Shown here one piece after another: positions 6,500 to 13,565 of a DNA stretch of 21,055 nt. The DNA comes from JBBQXK01 sp038251625 (GTDB taxonomy: Bacteria; Pseudomonadota; Alphaproteobacteria; Rhodobacterales; Rhodobacteraceae). Position numbers and translations under genes: made by a program. Location: positions 1 to 21,055 of the forward strand of contig JBBSBE010000069.1 of NCBI GenBank assembly GCA_038251625.1. Direction: 5' to 3'. Positions within the stretch are counted from its first letter, which is position 1. Each line of letters opens with the position of its first letter. The notes under the pieces are model-generated. The model had not been told where the DNA came from. It ran no database searches and saw nothing but the letters and a program-made list of their open reading frames with translations.

Positions 6500-7270
6500 C
6501 TACCCGCGCGTGATGCGCGCGGGTTCTGCCAGGCGGGCAAAATCGGTGGTGATGCGTTCGGCGCCGTGCTCCATGGCAAGCCGCAGAAGCGCAAAGCGGA
6601 TATGGGCCAGTTCGCGGTAGTAGCGCACATAGGCCGCGTTCAGCGCGGCCCCCGTCACCGCCCCGAGCACCGGCACCGCCTGCGCCGCCAGCTTGCGCGT
6701 CAGCGTGGCCGCGAGGCCCGGCGCCACAGTCGCCAGCAGTTTCTGCACGGCAGAGCCGGAAAGGGCCAGCCGCGCGCCGATGAAGGACGTGTTCACCCCG
6801 TCATCCCCCGCCGCCGGGCTGCCCGCCGCCAGCACCCGCAGACATTCGGCCCGCACGCCGGGATCAGCCGGGTCGAACCCCTCTGCCACCGCCGCGCGCG
6901 CGATGGTGTGCAGGATCAGCGTGATCGTCACGGGCAGTTCTGCGGCGGCCGTGGCAAGCCCGCCCACGCCCCCCGCCGCCCCCGTCAGCGCCGCCACCAT
7001 GGGTGCTGCATTGTCGCCCAGACGCGGCGCGCGGCGCCCGCCCCAGACGGCCACGTCCATCGCACGCTCCAGCGCCTCGCGCGTTGTGCTGTCGATGCGG
7101 GCACGCAAGGTGGGCGGCAGATGCGCCAGTTGCTGCTCGATCCGCCCGCCAAGCTTGTTCATCAGCGCGATGACAGGCCCGTTCGCACGCCGGTAGCGCG
7201 CGGCGAGGCGTTCGATCTCGGGCGCGGGGTCGATGGGGCGAAGGGCGGGTACGGTGTCCATGCGCTTCAT
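6500..7270 (-). CDS. EcsC family protein
   Basis: The 256-residue protein matches the EcsC family: an N-terminal helical part with PVIALMNKLGGRIEQQL, a glycine/alanine-rich segment (AALTGAAGGVGGLATAAAELPVTI) followed by LILHTIARAAVAEGFDP, and the C-terminal PVLGAVTGAALNAAYVRYY. In Bacillus, EcsC is encoded with the EcsAB ABC transporter, but its own role is not established and many proteobacterial copies stand alone. ATG at 7270 is used; ATG at 7261 is also possible, and neither has a strong ribosome site. It follows the GNAT gene by 28 bases on the same strand, so the two are probably co-transcribed. It is convergent with the LysM gene, 15 bases apart. Confidence 0.82.
   Translation of the reverse strand: MKRMDTVPALRPIDPAPEIERLAARYRRANGPVIALMNKLGGRIEQQLAHLPPTLRARIDSTTREALERAMDVAVWGGRRAPRLGDNAAPMVAALTGAAGGVGGLATAAAELPVTITLILHTIARAAVAEGFDPADPGVRAECLRVLAAGSPAAGDDGVNTSFIGARLALSGSAVQKLLATVAPGLAATLTRKLAAQAVPVLGAVTGAALNAAYVRYYRELAHIRFALLRLAMEHGAERITTDFARLAEPARITRG
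6502..6524 (-). terminator. GC-rich hairpin at the end of the EcsC gene
   Basis: ACCCGCGCG-TGATG-CGCGCGGGT is a perfect 9-bp stem with a 5-base loop. It overlaps the last codons and stop of the EcsC gene, 18 bases past the LysM gene stop. It may stop transcription from either side, but neither side shows a T-run. As coding sequence it may be coincidental. Confidence 0.3.
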
Positions 7271-7298
7271 ATTGGGGCGCGCGTGCCCCCGCGCAAGC

Positions 7299-7838
7299 TT
7301 ATGCCGTGGCCTTCGTCACAGGGCCCGCCACGTCCGCCCAGGCCCCCGGACGCAGCGCAAGGCCCAGCACCCGGTCGGGGTTCGTGGGCGGCGGCATCAC
7401 CACGCCGTCAAGCCGCTGAAACCCGTAGCGCCCGTAATAGGGCACATCGCCCACCAGCATAACCCGCTCCCACCCCAGCCGCCGCGCTTCCGCCAGGCTT
7501 TCGATGATCAGAAGGTTCGCCAACCCCTCGCCCTGCCGCGTGGGGTGCACCGCCACGGGGCCCAGAAGCAGCACATCCTGCCCCCCCACCTCGACCGGCC
7601 AGTACCGGATCGCCGCCGCCAGCGTGCCCGCCTCATCGCGCAGCACAAGACAAAGCGGCGCCACCGCCGCTACACCGTCGCGCAGCCGGTAGGATGACAG
7701 CGCCGTGCGACCGGGAGCAAAGCACAGGTCGTAAAGCGCCTCCACCTCCCACCAGTCGGCCTCGGTCTCTTCCTCCAACTGGTACAAGGGCTGCCCCCAC
7801 CTGACCGGACCCGAATCTGCTGGAAACGCGGGTAGCAT
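7299..7838 (-). CDS. GNAT family N-acetyltransferase (YhbS-like)
   Basis: The 179-residue protein has the core GNAT acetyl-CoA motif LLLGPVAVHPTRQGEGLANL (about residues 90-109), with the RQGEG pyrophosphate loop. It is followed by the typical RVMLVGDVPYYGRYGFQRL strand-turn (YGRYGF) of the YhbS/predicted acetyltransferase group. The acceptor is unknown. The ATG at 7838 has only a weak ribosome site (TAGGG). It lies 36 bases from the divergent flavin reductase-like gene, so the two share a very short promoter region. It heads a probable two-gene unit with EcsC. Confidence 0.85.
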   Translation of the reverse strand: MLPAFPADSGPVRWGQPLYQLEEETEADWWEVEALYDLCFAPGRTALSSYRLRDGVAAVAPLCLVLRDEAGTLAAAIRYWPVEVGGQDVLLLGPVAVHPTRQGEGLANLLIIESLAEARRLGWERVMLVGDVPYYGRYGFQRLDGVVMPPPTNPDRVLGLALRPGAWADVAGPVTKATA

Positions 7839-7874
7839 GGCCCTAGGTCAGGTTCAAACCACCATGGAGCCTTC

Positions 7875-8459
7875 ATGTTCTACCGCCCCGCCGACGGCCA
7901 CGGCCTGCCGCACAACCCCTTCAACGCCATCGTCACCCCGCGCCCCATCGGCTGGATTTCCTCCACCGGTGCCTTGGGTGACAATCTGGCCCCCTATTCC
8001 TTCTTCAACGCCGTGGCCTACGTGCCGCCGCAGGTGATGTTTGCCTCGACCGGCGTGAAGGACAGCCTCACGAACATCCGCGAAACCGGGGTATTCGCGG
8101 TGAATATCGTGGAAGAGGCGATGATGCAGGCGATGAGCGAAACCTCCGCCGTCCTGCCCCACGGCACCGACGAATTCACCCACGCCGGGGTGGAAAAGGC
8201 GTCCTGCGAAACGATTGCCTGCCCCCGCGTCGCAGGCGCCCCCGCCACGCTCGAATGCCGCCTGACGCAGGAAATCGAACTCCTCGGCACCGGCAACTTC
8301 CTGATCCTGGGCGAGGTGACGGGCATCCACCTGCGCGACGATTGCGTGCGGGACGGCCGCTTCGACGTGACCGTCTACCACCCCGTCGCGCGGCTGGGCT
8401 ACCGCGACTATGCCGTGGTGCGCGAGGTGATCGAACTGGCGCGGCCGGGCGAGCGCTAG
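7875..8459 (+). CDS. Flavin reductase-like FMN-binding protein (DIM6/NTAB family)
   Basis: The 194-residue protein has the split-barrel FMN-binding fold of the flavin reductase-like family: NPFNAIVTPRPIGWISS at residues 14-30, then LAPYSFFNAVAYVPPQVMF, where the backbone binds FMN phosphate. DSLTNIRETGVFAVNIV follows, and a late VYHPVARLGYRDY. Members reduce flavins for a monooxygenase or act as FMN oxidoreductases; no partner oxygenase is next to it. GGAG lies at 7865-7868 before the ATG. Its TAG stop overlaps the convergent methyltransferase-like gene by 4 bases (8456-8459). Confidence 0.88.
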   Translation: MFYRPADGHGLPHNPFNAIVTPRPIGWISSTGALGDNLAPYSFFNAVAYVPPQVMFASTGVKDSLTNIRETGVFAVNIVEEAMMQAMSETSAVLPHGTDEFTHAGVEKASCETIACPRVAGAPATLECRLTQEIELLGTGNFLILGEVTGIHLRDDCVRDGRFDVTVYHPVARLGYRDYAVVREVIELARPGER

Positions 8460-8911
8460 ATCCAGCGCCGCACCCGTCCGCAATAGCCCGCATAATCCGC
8501 CCCGAACTTGGCCCGCAGAACCCGCTCTTCCGGCACGATCTGCAACCGGTTGATCCAGAGCGCAAAGAACATCGGCCCCGCCAGCGCCCACGGGTTCCCC
8601 AGCGCCGCCGCCACGGCAAGCAACAGCAGCGTCAGCGACACATACATCGGGTTGCGCGTGATGCCGAAAACGCCCCCGGTGACCAGCGCCGACGCGCCCT
8701 CGATCCGCACCGGGTTGATCGTGGTGCCCGCGCGGGCAAAGGCGCGGATCGCGGGAAAGCCGAACACCCCCGCGACGGCAAAGATCGCCGCCGCGGCGAC
8801 CCAGCGCCACCCCGGTGCGGCCACGGGCAGGGCGAAGGACACGGCACCCATCGCCAGCGCACCCAGCACCATCAGAATCGGCGGTGGCACGCGTGTTTCC
8901 AGGTTTTTCAT
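8456..8911 (-). CDS. Isoprenylcysteine carboxyl methyltransferase-like membrane protein
   Basis: The 151-residue protein has several hydrophobic segments (about residues 12-30, 35-52, 88-105 and 108-122). It carries the ICMT/PEMT-family signature: GITRNPMYVS near residue 83, then EERVLRAKFGADYAGYCGRVRRW at the C-terminus, where Glu-Glu and the FGxxYxxYxxxVxRW pattern bind S-adenosylmethionine and substrate in characterised members. Bacterial members methylate various small or lipid-like substrates; the one here is unknown. It begins 12 bases after the NmrA-like gene ends and is probably in the same operon. Confidence 0.82.
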   Translation of the reverse strand: MKNLETRVPPPILMVLGALAMGAVSFALPVAAPGWRWVAAAAIFAVAGVFGFPAIRAFARAGTTINPVRIEGASALVTGGVFGITRNPMYVSLTLLLLAVAAALGNPWALAGPMFFALWINRLQIVPEERVLRAKFGADYAGYCGRVRRWI

Positions 8912-8923
8912 CGTCGCCCCCCC

Positions 8924-10015
8924 TTACACGGCCCGCAGCGTGGGCACGCCCTGCCGCGCGCCCTCGGCCAAGCGTTCGGCCCGCCATTGCGCATCCTCCA
9001 CCGCAAGGCTGGTGGCGGCAGGCTGCGCAAAGCCGTGCGCCCGGGCATAGCGGGCCAGATCATACCCCGGCCAGAGCGGCACAACCGAGAACCGCGCAAG
9101 CGCGCGCAGACGGTTGCCAAGGGTCGGGCGCGCGAAGGGCATCACCGCATAGCGCCGCGCGATATCGGCGAAAGGCTCCGCCGCCCGCCCTGTCAGCCGC
9201 TCTACCCCGTCGCCCACGCCGCCCGCGAATTCAAAGCCACCCGCGCGATGTTCGGCCATATAGTCGCGGTAGCTGAAAATCTCGTGCGGGTTCGCCCGCT
9301 GCATCCGCGCCACCCGGTTGAACATCCAGTAGGGCAGGTCCACCGGTATCACCCCGTGCCCGATCACGCCCGCAATCTCTGCCGCCATGTCGCGCCCTGA
9401 CATCAGCGCAGGTCCGGTCAGGTGATAGGCCATCCCCGCATGAACGTCGGGCGCCAGAAGCGCCGCTGCGGCGGCCCTGCCGATATCCTCGGTCGAGACG
9501 GGCGCGCTGCGGCTGGTGCCCGACAGGATCGGATAAACCCTCAGAAGCGTTGCAAAATCCATCACCCGCAGGAAGTTGTCGGCAAACATGCCGGGGCGCA
9601 GGATCACATGCGCGACGCCGGGGATCATCGCAAAAAGCCGGTCGATCGCCCAGGTTTCGCGCGTCAGCACCGAAGGATGCGCGCGATGCGCGATCCACTG
9701 CGACATCTGCACCACCGCCTCGATCCCCGCCTCCCGCGCCACGGCGGCAAAAACAGCGGCCCCGTGCAGCGCATGGGGCGCAAAGATCGGCAGGTAATAG
9801 ACGCGCTGCACATCCCGCATCGCGGCGGTCAGGGCGTCGGCATCGTGCATCCCGGCGACCGCCACCTCGATACCCGCTGCGGCCAGCTTGTCAGACCGCG
9901 CGTCGCGCCGGTGCACCAGCGCGCGCAGCGGGTGCCCGCTGTCCAGAAGCGCCGCGATCACGGCGCCCCCGGTCTTGCCGGTCGCGCCGGTGATCAGGAT
10001 TCGGGCTTTTGACAT
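8924..10015 (-). CDS. NmrA-like NAD(P)-binding protein (atypical SDR)
   Basis: The 363-residue protein begins with a Rossmann dinucleotide site, RILITGATGKTGGAV (GxxGxxG at residues 9-15), followed by RALVHRRDARSDKLAAAG, where the Arg residues suggest NADP(H). ILRPGMFADNFL and the later APVSTEDIGRAAAAALL are typical of the NmrA/HSCARG and quinone-oxidoreductase-2-like branch. A C-terminal part of about 80 residues goes beyond the usual 285. The start at 10015 is fixed by GGAGG six bases upstream; a longer frame to 10054 is rejected because it crosses the operator. The gene is divergent from a TetR regulator and likely repressed by it. The substrate is unknown; related genes respond to quinones or electrophiles. 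Confidence 0.85.
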   Translation of the reverse strand: MSKARILITGATGKTGGAVIAALLDSGHPLRALVHRRDARSDKLAAAGIEVAVAGMHDADALTAAMRDVQRVYYLPIFAPHALHGAAVFAAVAREAGIEAVVQMSQWIAHRAHPSVLTRETWAIDRLFAMIPGVAHVILRPGMFADNFLRVMDFATLLRVYPILSGTSRSAPVSTEDIGRAAAAALLAPDVHAGMAYHLTGPALMSGRDMAAEIAGVIGHGVIPVDLPYWMFNRVARMQRANPHEIFSYRDYMAEHRAGGFEFAGGVGDGVERLTGRAAEPFADIARRYAVMPFARPTLGNRLRALARFSVVPLWPGYDLARYARAHGFAQPAATSLAVEDAQWRAERLAEGARQGVPTLRAV

Positions 10016-10037
10016 GATACGCCTCCGGGGGCCTGTT

Positions 10038-10079
10038 AAGATGATGCTTGTCATCCAAATAGATGATCGTCATAATCTT
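10038..10079. promoter_or_regulatory. 42-bp imperfect palindrome, probable TetR operator
   Basis: The left half AAGATGATGCTTGTCATCCA is mirrored on the right with 14 of 21 positions matching: AAGAT, ATG, TCATC and A pair with T, GATGA, CAT and ATCTT. Smaller ATGAT...GTCAT palindromes are nested on both sides. It occupies the 92-base gap between the divergent NmrA-like and TetR genes, the usual place for an autoregulating TetR protein to bind. Confidence 0.7.
10048..10076 (+). promoter_or_regulatory. Sigma-70-type promoter for the TetR gene
   Basis: TTGTCA (10048-10053) and CATAAT (10071-10076) are separated by exactly 17 bases and each matches the consensus at five of six positions. The promoter lies fully inside the palindrome, so a bound repressor would block it. 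A leader of about 25 bases would precede the ATG at 10108. Confidence 0.6.
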
Positions 10080-10107
10080 AACTGTCAAGCGAAACGAGGG
10101 CGCACCC

Positions 10108-10653
10108 ATGCGAATGTCGACCGAGGACAAGGCGAAAAGCCGCACGCGGATCGTGGCCGGTGCCGCGCGGCGGTTGCGCGGGCAGGGGCTGGCGGCGGCA
10201 GGTGTGGCCGAGGTGATGCGCGATGCAGGGCTGACACACGGCGGGTTCTACCGCCATTTCGCCAGCCGCGATGACATGCTGGCCGCCGCGCTGGATAAGG
10301 CGTTCGCCGCATTTCTGGGCCCCCTTGCGGCAGCCGTCGCCGCAGGTGATGCGGGCGCGGTTGCGCGCTTTCGGGCCGCCTACCTTGCACCCGACCACGT
10401 GGCCCACCCCGAGATGGGATGCCCCGTGCCCGCCGTGGGGTCCGAGGTGGCAAACGCCGCGCCGCAAGTGCAGGCCGCCTTCCGCGCAGGGCTGGACAGC
10501 GTGCTTGCCCTCATGGCGGAAGGTGAGGGGGATCCGGCGGCTCGCCGCGCGGGCGCCTTGCGCGATTTTGCCACCATGGTCGGTGCCGTCCTCATCGCCC
10601 GCGCCGGCGGACCGACGCTTGCCGATGAGGTGCTGGCCGCCGTTGCGCCTTAA
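10108..10653 (+). CDS. TetR/AcrR-family transcriptional regulator
   Basis: The 181-residue protein has an N-terminal TetR helix-turn-helix, ending in the hallmark LTHGGFYRHFASRDDML (about residues 42-58). The ligand domain contains HPEMGCPVPAVGSEVA, with Cys105, the only cysteine, in the GCP position seen in several redox- or electrophile-responsive TetR proteins. A cysteine switch is therefore possible but is inference. The start at 10108 has GAGGG seven bases upstream; the open frame to 10063 would run through the promoter. It probably represses itself and the divergent NmrA-like/methyltransferase-like operon through the 10038-10079 palindrome. A terminator-like hairpin follows. Confidence 0.88.
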   Translation: MRMSTEDKAKSRTRIVAGAARRLRGQGLAAAGVAEVMRDAGLTHGGFYRHFASRDDMLAAALDKAFAAFLGPLAAAVAAGDAGAVARFRAAYLAPDHVAHPEMGCPVPAVGSEVANAAPQVQAAFRAGLDSVLALMAEGEGDPAARRAGALRDFATMVGAVLIARAGGPTLADEVLAAVAP

Positions 10654-10656
10654 CGG

Positions 10657-10696
10657 CCCGCGCGCCGTGTCGGTACAGATAACCGACGCGCGCGGG
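10657..10696 (+). terminator. Terminator-like hairpin after the TetR gene
   Basis: Starting 3 bases past the TetR stop, CCCGCGCG (10657-10664) pairs with CGCGCGGG (10689-10696), and inside that GTCGGT (10669-10674) pairs with ACCGAC (10682-10687) around a 7-base loop. The long GC-rich stem separates tetR from mtnP. There is no T-run, so termination may be Rho-assisted. Confidence 0.5.
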
Positions 10697-10791
10697 ACAG
10701 AAAGCCGACGCACGCCAGACGCGAAAATCCGCACCTTCCCACCGGGCGAAAGCCCCCCTAGTCTGGCCCCGGCAATCAGGCGGAGTGGACA

Positions 10792-11658
10792 ATGCAGACC
10801 ATGATCGGGGTGATCGGCGGATCGGGGGTCTATCAGATAGACGGGCTGGAAGGCGGCTCTTGGGTCGATGTGGAAACATCCTGGGGAATGCCTTCAGATC
10901 AGGTACTTGTGGGCCGTCTTTCAGGTGTTCCGATGGCCTTTCTGCCGCGTCACGGGCGCGGGCATGTGCACAGCCCCACCACCGTGCCCTACCGCGCCAA
11001 TATCGATGCGCTGAAGCGGCTGGGGTGCACCGATGTGGTTTCGGTCTCGGCCGTGGGGTCCTTGCGCGAAGATTATGCGCCTGGCGATTTTGTGATTGTA
11101 GATCAATATATTGATCGCACTTTTGCACGCGAGAAATCCTTCTTCGGCGCAGGTTGCGTGGCCCATGTCAGCGTGGCCCACCCCACTTGCGCGCGCCTCT
11201 CGGACGCCTGCGCAGGGGCGGCAGAAGGAGTTACCGTTCATCGCGGCGCGACCTATGTGGCGATGGAGGGTCCGCAGTTTTCAACCCTCGCAGAATCAAG
11301 GCTTTACCGGGCATGGGGCGCCGATGTGATCGGCATGACGGGCATGCCCGAGGCCAAGCTCGCCCGCGAGGCAGAGCTTTGCTACGCCTGTGTCGCCATG
11401 GTCACGGACTACGACTGTTGGCACGAAGGCCATGGCGCGGTGGATGTATCGCAGGTTATTCAGGTGCTTAACGCAAATTCTTCACGCGCCAAGGCGCTGG
11501 TGTCGCGCCTGCCGGATGTGCTTGGCGCAGACCGCGCACCGTGCCCGGCGGGTTGCGACCATGCGCTGGACCACGCGATCATGACAGCACCCGAAAAGCG
11601 CGACCGAAAGCTGGTCAAGGCGCTTGGCGTGGTTGCGGGTCGCGTTCTAAAGGATTGA
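10792..11658 (+). CDS. mtnP: S-methyl-5'-thioadenosine phosphorylase
   Basis: The 288-residue enzyme splits 5'-methylthioadenosine, a by-product of polyamine and homoserine-lactone synthesis, with phosphate into adenine and methylthioribose-1-phosphate in the cytoplasm. The phosphate loop IGGSGVYQIDGL is at residues 7-18. It is followed by LPRHGRGHVHSPTTVPYRAN, a TYVAMEGPQFSTLAESR segment, MTGMPEAKLAREAELCYA and VTDYDCWHEGH with the Asp pair that contacts the purine. The length matches the MTAP family, and TGMPE with TDYDCW favours MTAP over plain purine nucleoside phosphorylase. GGAG lies six bases before the ATG. The adenine product is the substrate of apt, whose ATG begins 4 bases after this stop. 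Confidence 0.93.
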   Translation: MQTMIGVIGGSGVYQIDGLEGGSWVDVETSWGMPSDQVLVGRLSGVPMAFLPRHGRGHVHSPTTVPYRANIDALKRLGCTDVVSVSAVGSLREDYAPGDFVIVDQYIDRTFAREKSFFGAGCVAHVSVAHPTCARLSDACAGAAEGVTVHRGATYVAMEGPQFSTLAESRLYRAWGADVIGMTGMPEAKLAREAELCYACVAMVTDYDCWHEGHGAVDVSQVIQVLNANSSRAKALVSRLPDVLGADRAPCPAGCDHALDHAIMTAPEKRDRKLVKALGVVAGRVLKD

Positions 11659-11662
11659 AACG

Positions 11663-12196
11663 ATGACGAAAACGGTGAAAGACTACATCCGCACCATCGT
11701 GGATTTCCCGCATGACGGCATCCTTTTCCGCGACGTGACCACGCTTTTCGTCGACCCGCGCGGCTTTCGCATGGCCATCGACCAATTGCTGGCACCCTAT
11801 GCGGGCCGCAGGATCGACAAGGTGGCGGGGCTGGAAGCGCGGGGGTTCATCCTCGGCGGTGCTGTCGCGCACCAGCTTTCCACCGGCTTCGTGCCGATCC
11901 GAAAGAAGGGCAAACTGCCAGGAGAAACGATCTCGCAGGCCTATACGCTGGAATACGGCGAGGCGGTGATGGAGGTTCATGCCGATGCCTTGCGCCCGGG
12001 TGAGAAGGTGCTTCTGGTCGACGATCTTCTGGCCACCGGCGGCACCGCCGAGGCCGGCATCCGGCTGGTGGAACGGCTGGGCGCCGAGGTGATCGGCTGC
12101 GCTTTTGTCGTGGATTTGCCGGATCTTGGCGGGCGGGCCAAGCTGGCCGCACTGGGGATGGAGGTGCACGCCTTATGCGCCTTTGACGGCCACTGA
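11663..12196 (+). CDS. apt: Adenine phosphoribosyltransferase
   Basis: The 177-residue cytoplasmic enzyme joins adenine to PRPP to give AMP and pyrophosphate. It shows the full APT pattern: VKDYIRTIVDFPHDGILFRDVTTL at the N-terminus, GLEARGFILGGAVA, the flexible-loop region PIRKKGKLPGETISQAY, and the PRPP-binding VLLVDDLLATGGTAEAG (about residues 114-130). Length is as usual. AAGGA inside the end of mtnP serves as ribosome site, so mtnP-apt is a coupled two-step adenine salvage unit. It ends 16 bases from the convergent operon at 12213, with no obvious hairpin between them. Confidence 0.95.
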   Translation: MTKTVKDYIRTIVDFPHDGILFRDVTTLFVDPRGFRMAIDQLLAPYAGRRIDKVAGLEARGFILGGAVAHQLSTGFVPIRKKGKLPGETISQAYTLEYGEAVMEVHADALRPGEKVLLVDDLLATGGTAEAGIRLVERLGAEVIGCAFVVDLPDLGGRAKLAALGMEVHALCAFDGH

Positions 12197-12212
12197 GCGG
12201 CGAACGCGCTCC

Positions 12213-12944
12213 TCAGGTCACCCAGTCCTCGGTCAGGGTGTCGCCGTTGAAACCGGGACGACGGATCGTCAGCTTGCCGTTTTCCAGCGCGGACCGGTCA
12301 ATCAGCGCCGTCCCCGCAAGGCCGGGATGGGTGCAAAGACCCGCGATGCCGCGGCCGGCGTCCCAGGTGCCAAGGGCGAAAAGACCCCTGAAATGATCCG
12401 CAAGGGCAGGCGGTCGTTCACCCCTTGCAAGGGCCGCGCACAACGGGCCGGTGGGGGTGGCATCCGGACGGCCTATCCCGATCACAAAGGCATCGTCGGA
12501 CCAGGCGGCGTGCAGCCGCCAGTCATCGCAGGCCAGCACGATCGCCGCAATCGGGCGGTCGGGCAGCCGCACCCATTGTTCGGCATAATCGGCATGGACG
12601 CCGGTTTCGATCAGGCGCGCCTGATCGTCCCAGCGCAGCGCACCCACATCCGCGCCATCCGGCGCCCCGTGCCAGTTGATCGCGCGGTCCCACGTGCAGA
12701 TGCCATCCGCCACGGAAATCGTGCCCGCAAACCCCTCTGCCTGCATCAGCGACAGAAGCGTTCCATCGTCCAGCGCGGAAAGCGGCACATCCGGCGATAT
12801 CCTTGGCTGGTCAACGGGGATGCGCAGGTCGGCATATCCTGCCGCGGCTTGCATCCAGTGTACGCGGTTCGTGTCATCCGTCCGCCCCGGCGCGCGCAGC
12901 CAGTCGCGCCGCCAGTGGCCGATGACAGCGGGGGCGTCGATCAT
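12213..12944 (-). CDS. Conserved protein of unknown function at the end of the ABC/hydrolase operon
   Basis: The start ATG at 12944 overlaps the cysteine hydrolase stop as ATGA, so the genes are translationally coupled; upstream in-frame sequence is a shadow of the hydrolase. The 243-residue product has no signal peptide or membrane segment. It is rich in Trp and Asp: GHWRRDWLRAPG, NRVHWMQAAAGYADLRIP near residues 26-43, then ADHFRGLFALGTWDAGRGIAG. The WMQ...YADLRIP pattern reminds me of the lipocalin-like HRI1 family, but this is a memory-based, tentative link. Its place in the operon suggests a role in binding or handling the imported compound or a pathway product. No catalytic motif is recognised. 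Confidence 0.75.
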   Translation of the reverse strand: MIDAPAVIGHWRRDWLRAPGRTDDTNRVHWMQAAAGYADLRIPVDQPRISPDVPLSALDDGTLLSLMQAEGFAGTISVADGICTWDRAINWHGAPDGADVGALRWDDQARLIETGVHADYAEQWVRLPDRPIAAIVLACDDWRLHAAWSDDAFVIGIGRPDATPTGPLCAALARGERPPALADHFRGLFALGTWDAGRGIAGLCTHPGLAGTALIDRSALENGKLTIRRPGFNGDTLTEDWVT

Positions 12945-13555
12945 GCGGCGCGGGTGGCATGGGCGGCGAAGGCGGCGATGATCTCGGCTGCCGTCTGGCG
13001 CGCGCCCGCCTGCAGGTATTCCATCGCGGCCAGGGAGGCTTCGTGCGCCGCCGGCGACGTGCCGCCGACGCAATCCGTCACCACGCGCGCGTAGTAATCG
13101 TGCTGATGCGCGTCGGCAAAGGTGTAGTGGACGCAGACATCGGTCATTCCGCCGACAAGGATCAGGGTCTGCGCCCTGAGGCCTTTGAGAAGGATCTCAA
13201 GATCGGTGCCGAAAAAGCCAGAGTATCGCCGCTTCGGAACGATCATGTCGTCGGGGCGAATGCCCATCTCGGCCACGGCGAGGGGCGTGCCGGGATGATC
13301 CTCGCGGCAATGCACGCCTTCGGCGCCGTCCAGTTCTCGCCCATAGTCGACCATGCTCTTGCGGTGGATTTCCTGCAGGAACACCACCGGAATCCCGGTG
13401 GCCCGGGCGGCGTCGATCACGCTGCGGGCGCGGCGCATGTTGTCGGCATACCCGGGCATCAGGGGGATGCCCCCGTCGCTGTTTCCGAAGGCCCCGGCCT
13501 GAATATCCACAACGATCAGGACGGTTTGGCCGATGAGTGTGGGCTGTCTGGGCAT
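12941..13555 (-). CDS. Isochorismatase-family cysteine hydrolase
   Basis: The 204-residue enzyme has the Asp-Lys-Cys triad of the family: Asp17 in LIVVDIQAGAF, Lys108 in VPKRRYSGFFGTDLE and Cys141 in GGMTDVCVHYT, next to the usual non-proline cis-peptide position. Members hydrolyse C-N bonds (nicotinamide, N-carbamoyl compounds, ureidoacrylate, biuret) or vinyl ethers. In a locus with urea carboxylase and allophanate hydrolase, an amide or carbamoyl substrate that yields urea, allophanate or ammonia is most likely, but this is inference. GGGAGA precedes the ATG. It lies 10 bases after the second permease and overlaps the next gene by 4 bases. Confidence 0.88.
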   Translation of the reverse strand: MPRQPTLIGQTVLIVVDIQAGAFGNSDGGIPLMPGYADNMRRARSVIDAARATGIPVVFLQEIHRKSMVDYGRELDGAEGVHCREDHPGTPLAVAEMGIRPDDMIVPKRRYSGFFGTDLEILLKGLRAQTLILVGGMTDVCVHYTFADAHQHDYYARVVTDCVGGTSPAAHEASLAAMEYLQAGARQTAAEIIAAFAAHATRAA

Positions 13556-13565
13556 CCTGTTCTCC

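Noticed and set aside
10016..10054. Upstream start for the NmrA-like protein
   Set aside because: It would begin inside the operator palindrome and adds residues before the Rossmann strand. The GGAGG site clearly serves the ATG at 10015.
12941..13555. Specific naming of the cysteine hydrolase as RutB or biuret hydrolase
   Set aside because: The triad identifies only the family. No other rut genes are present and sequence features beyond the triad did not match either by eye.
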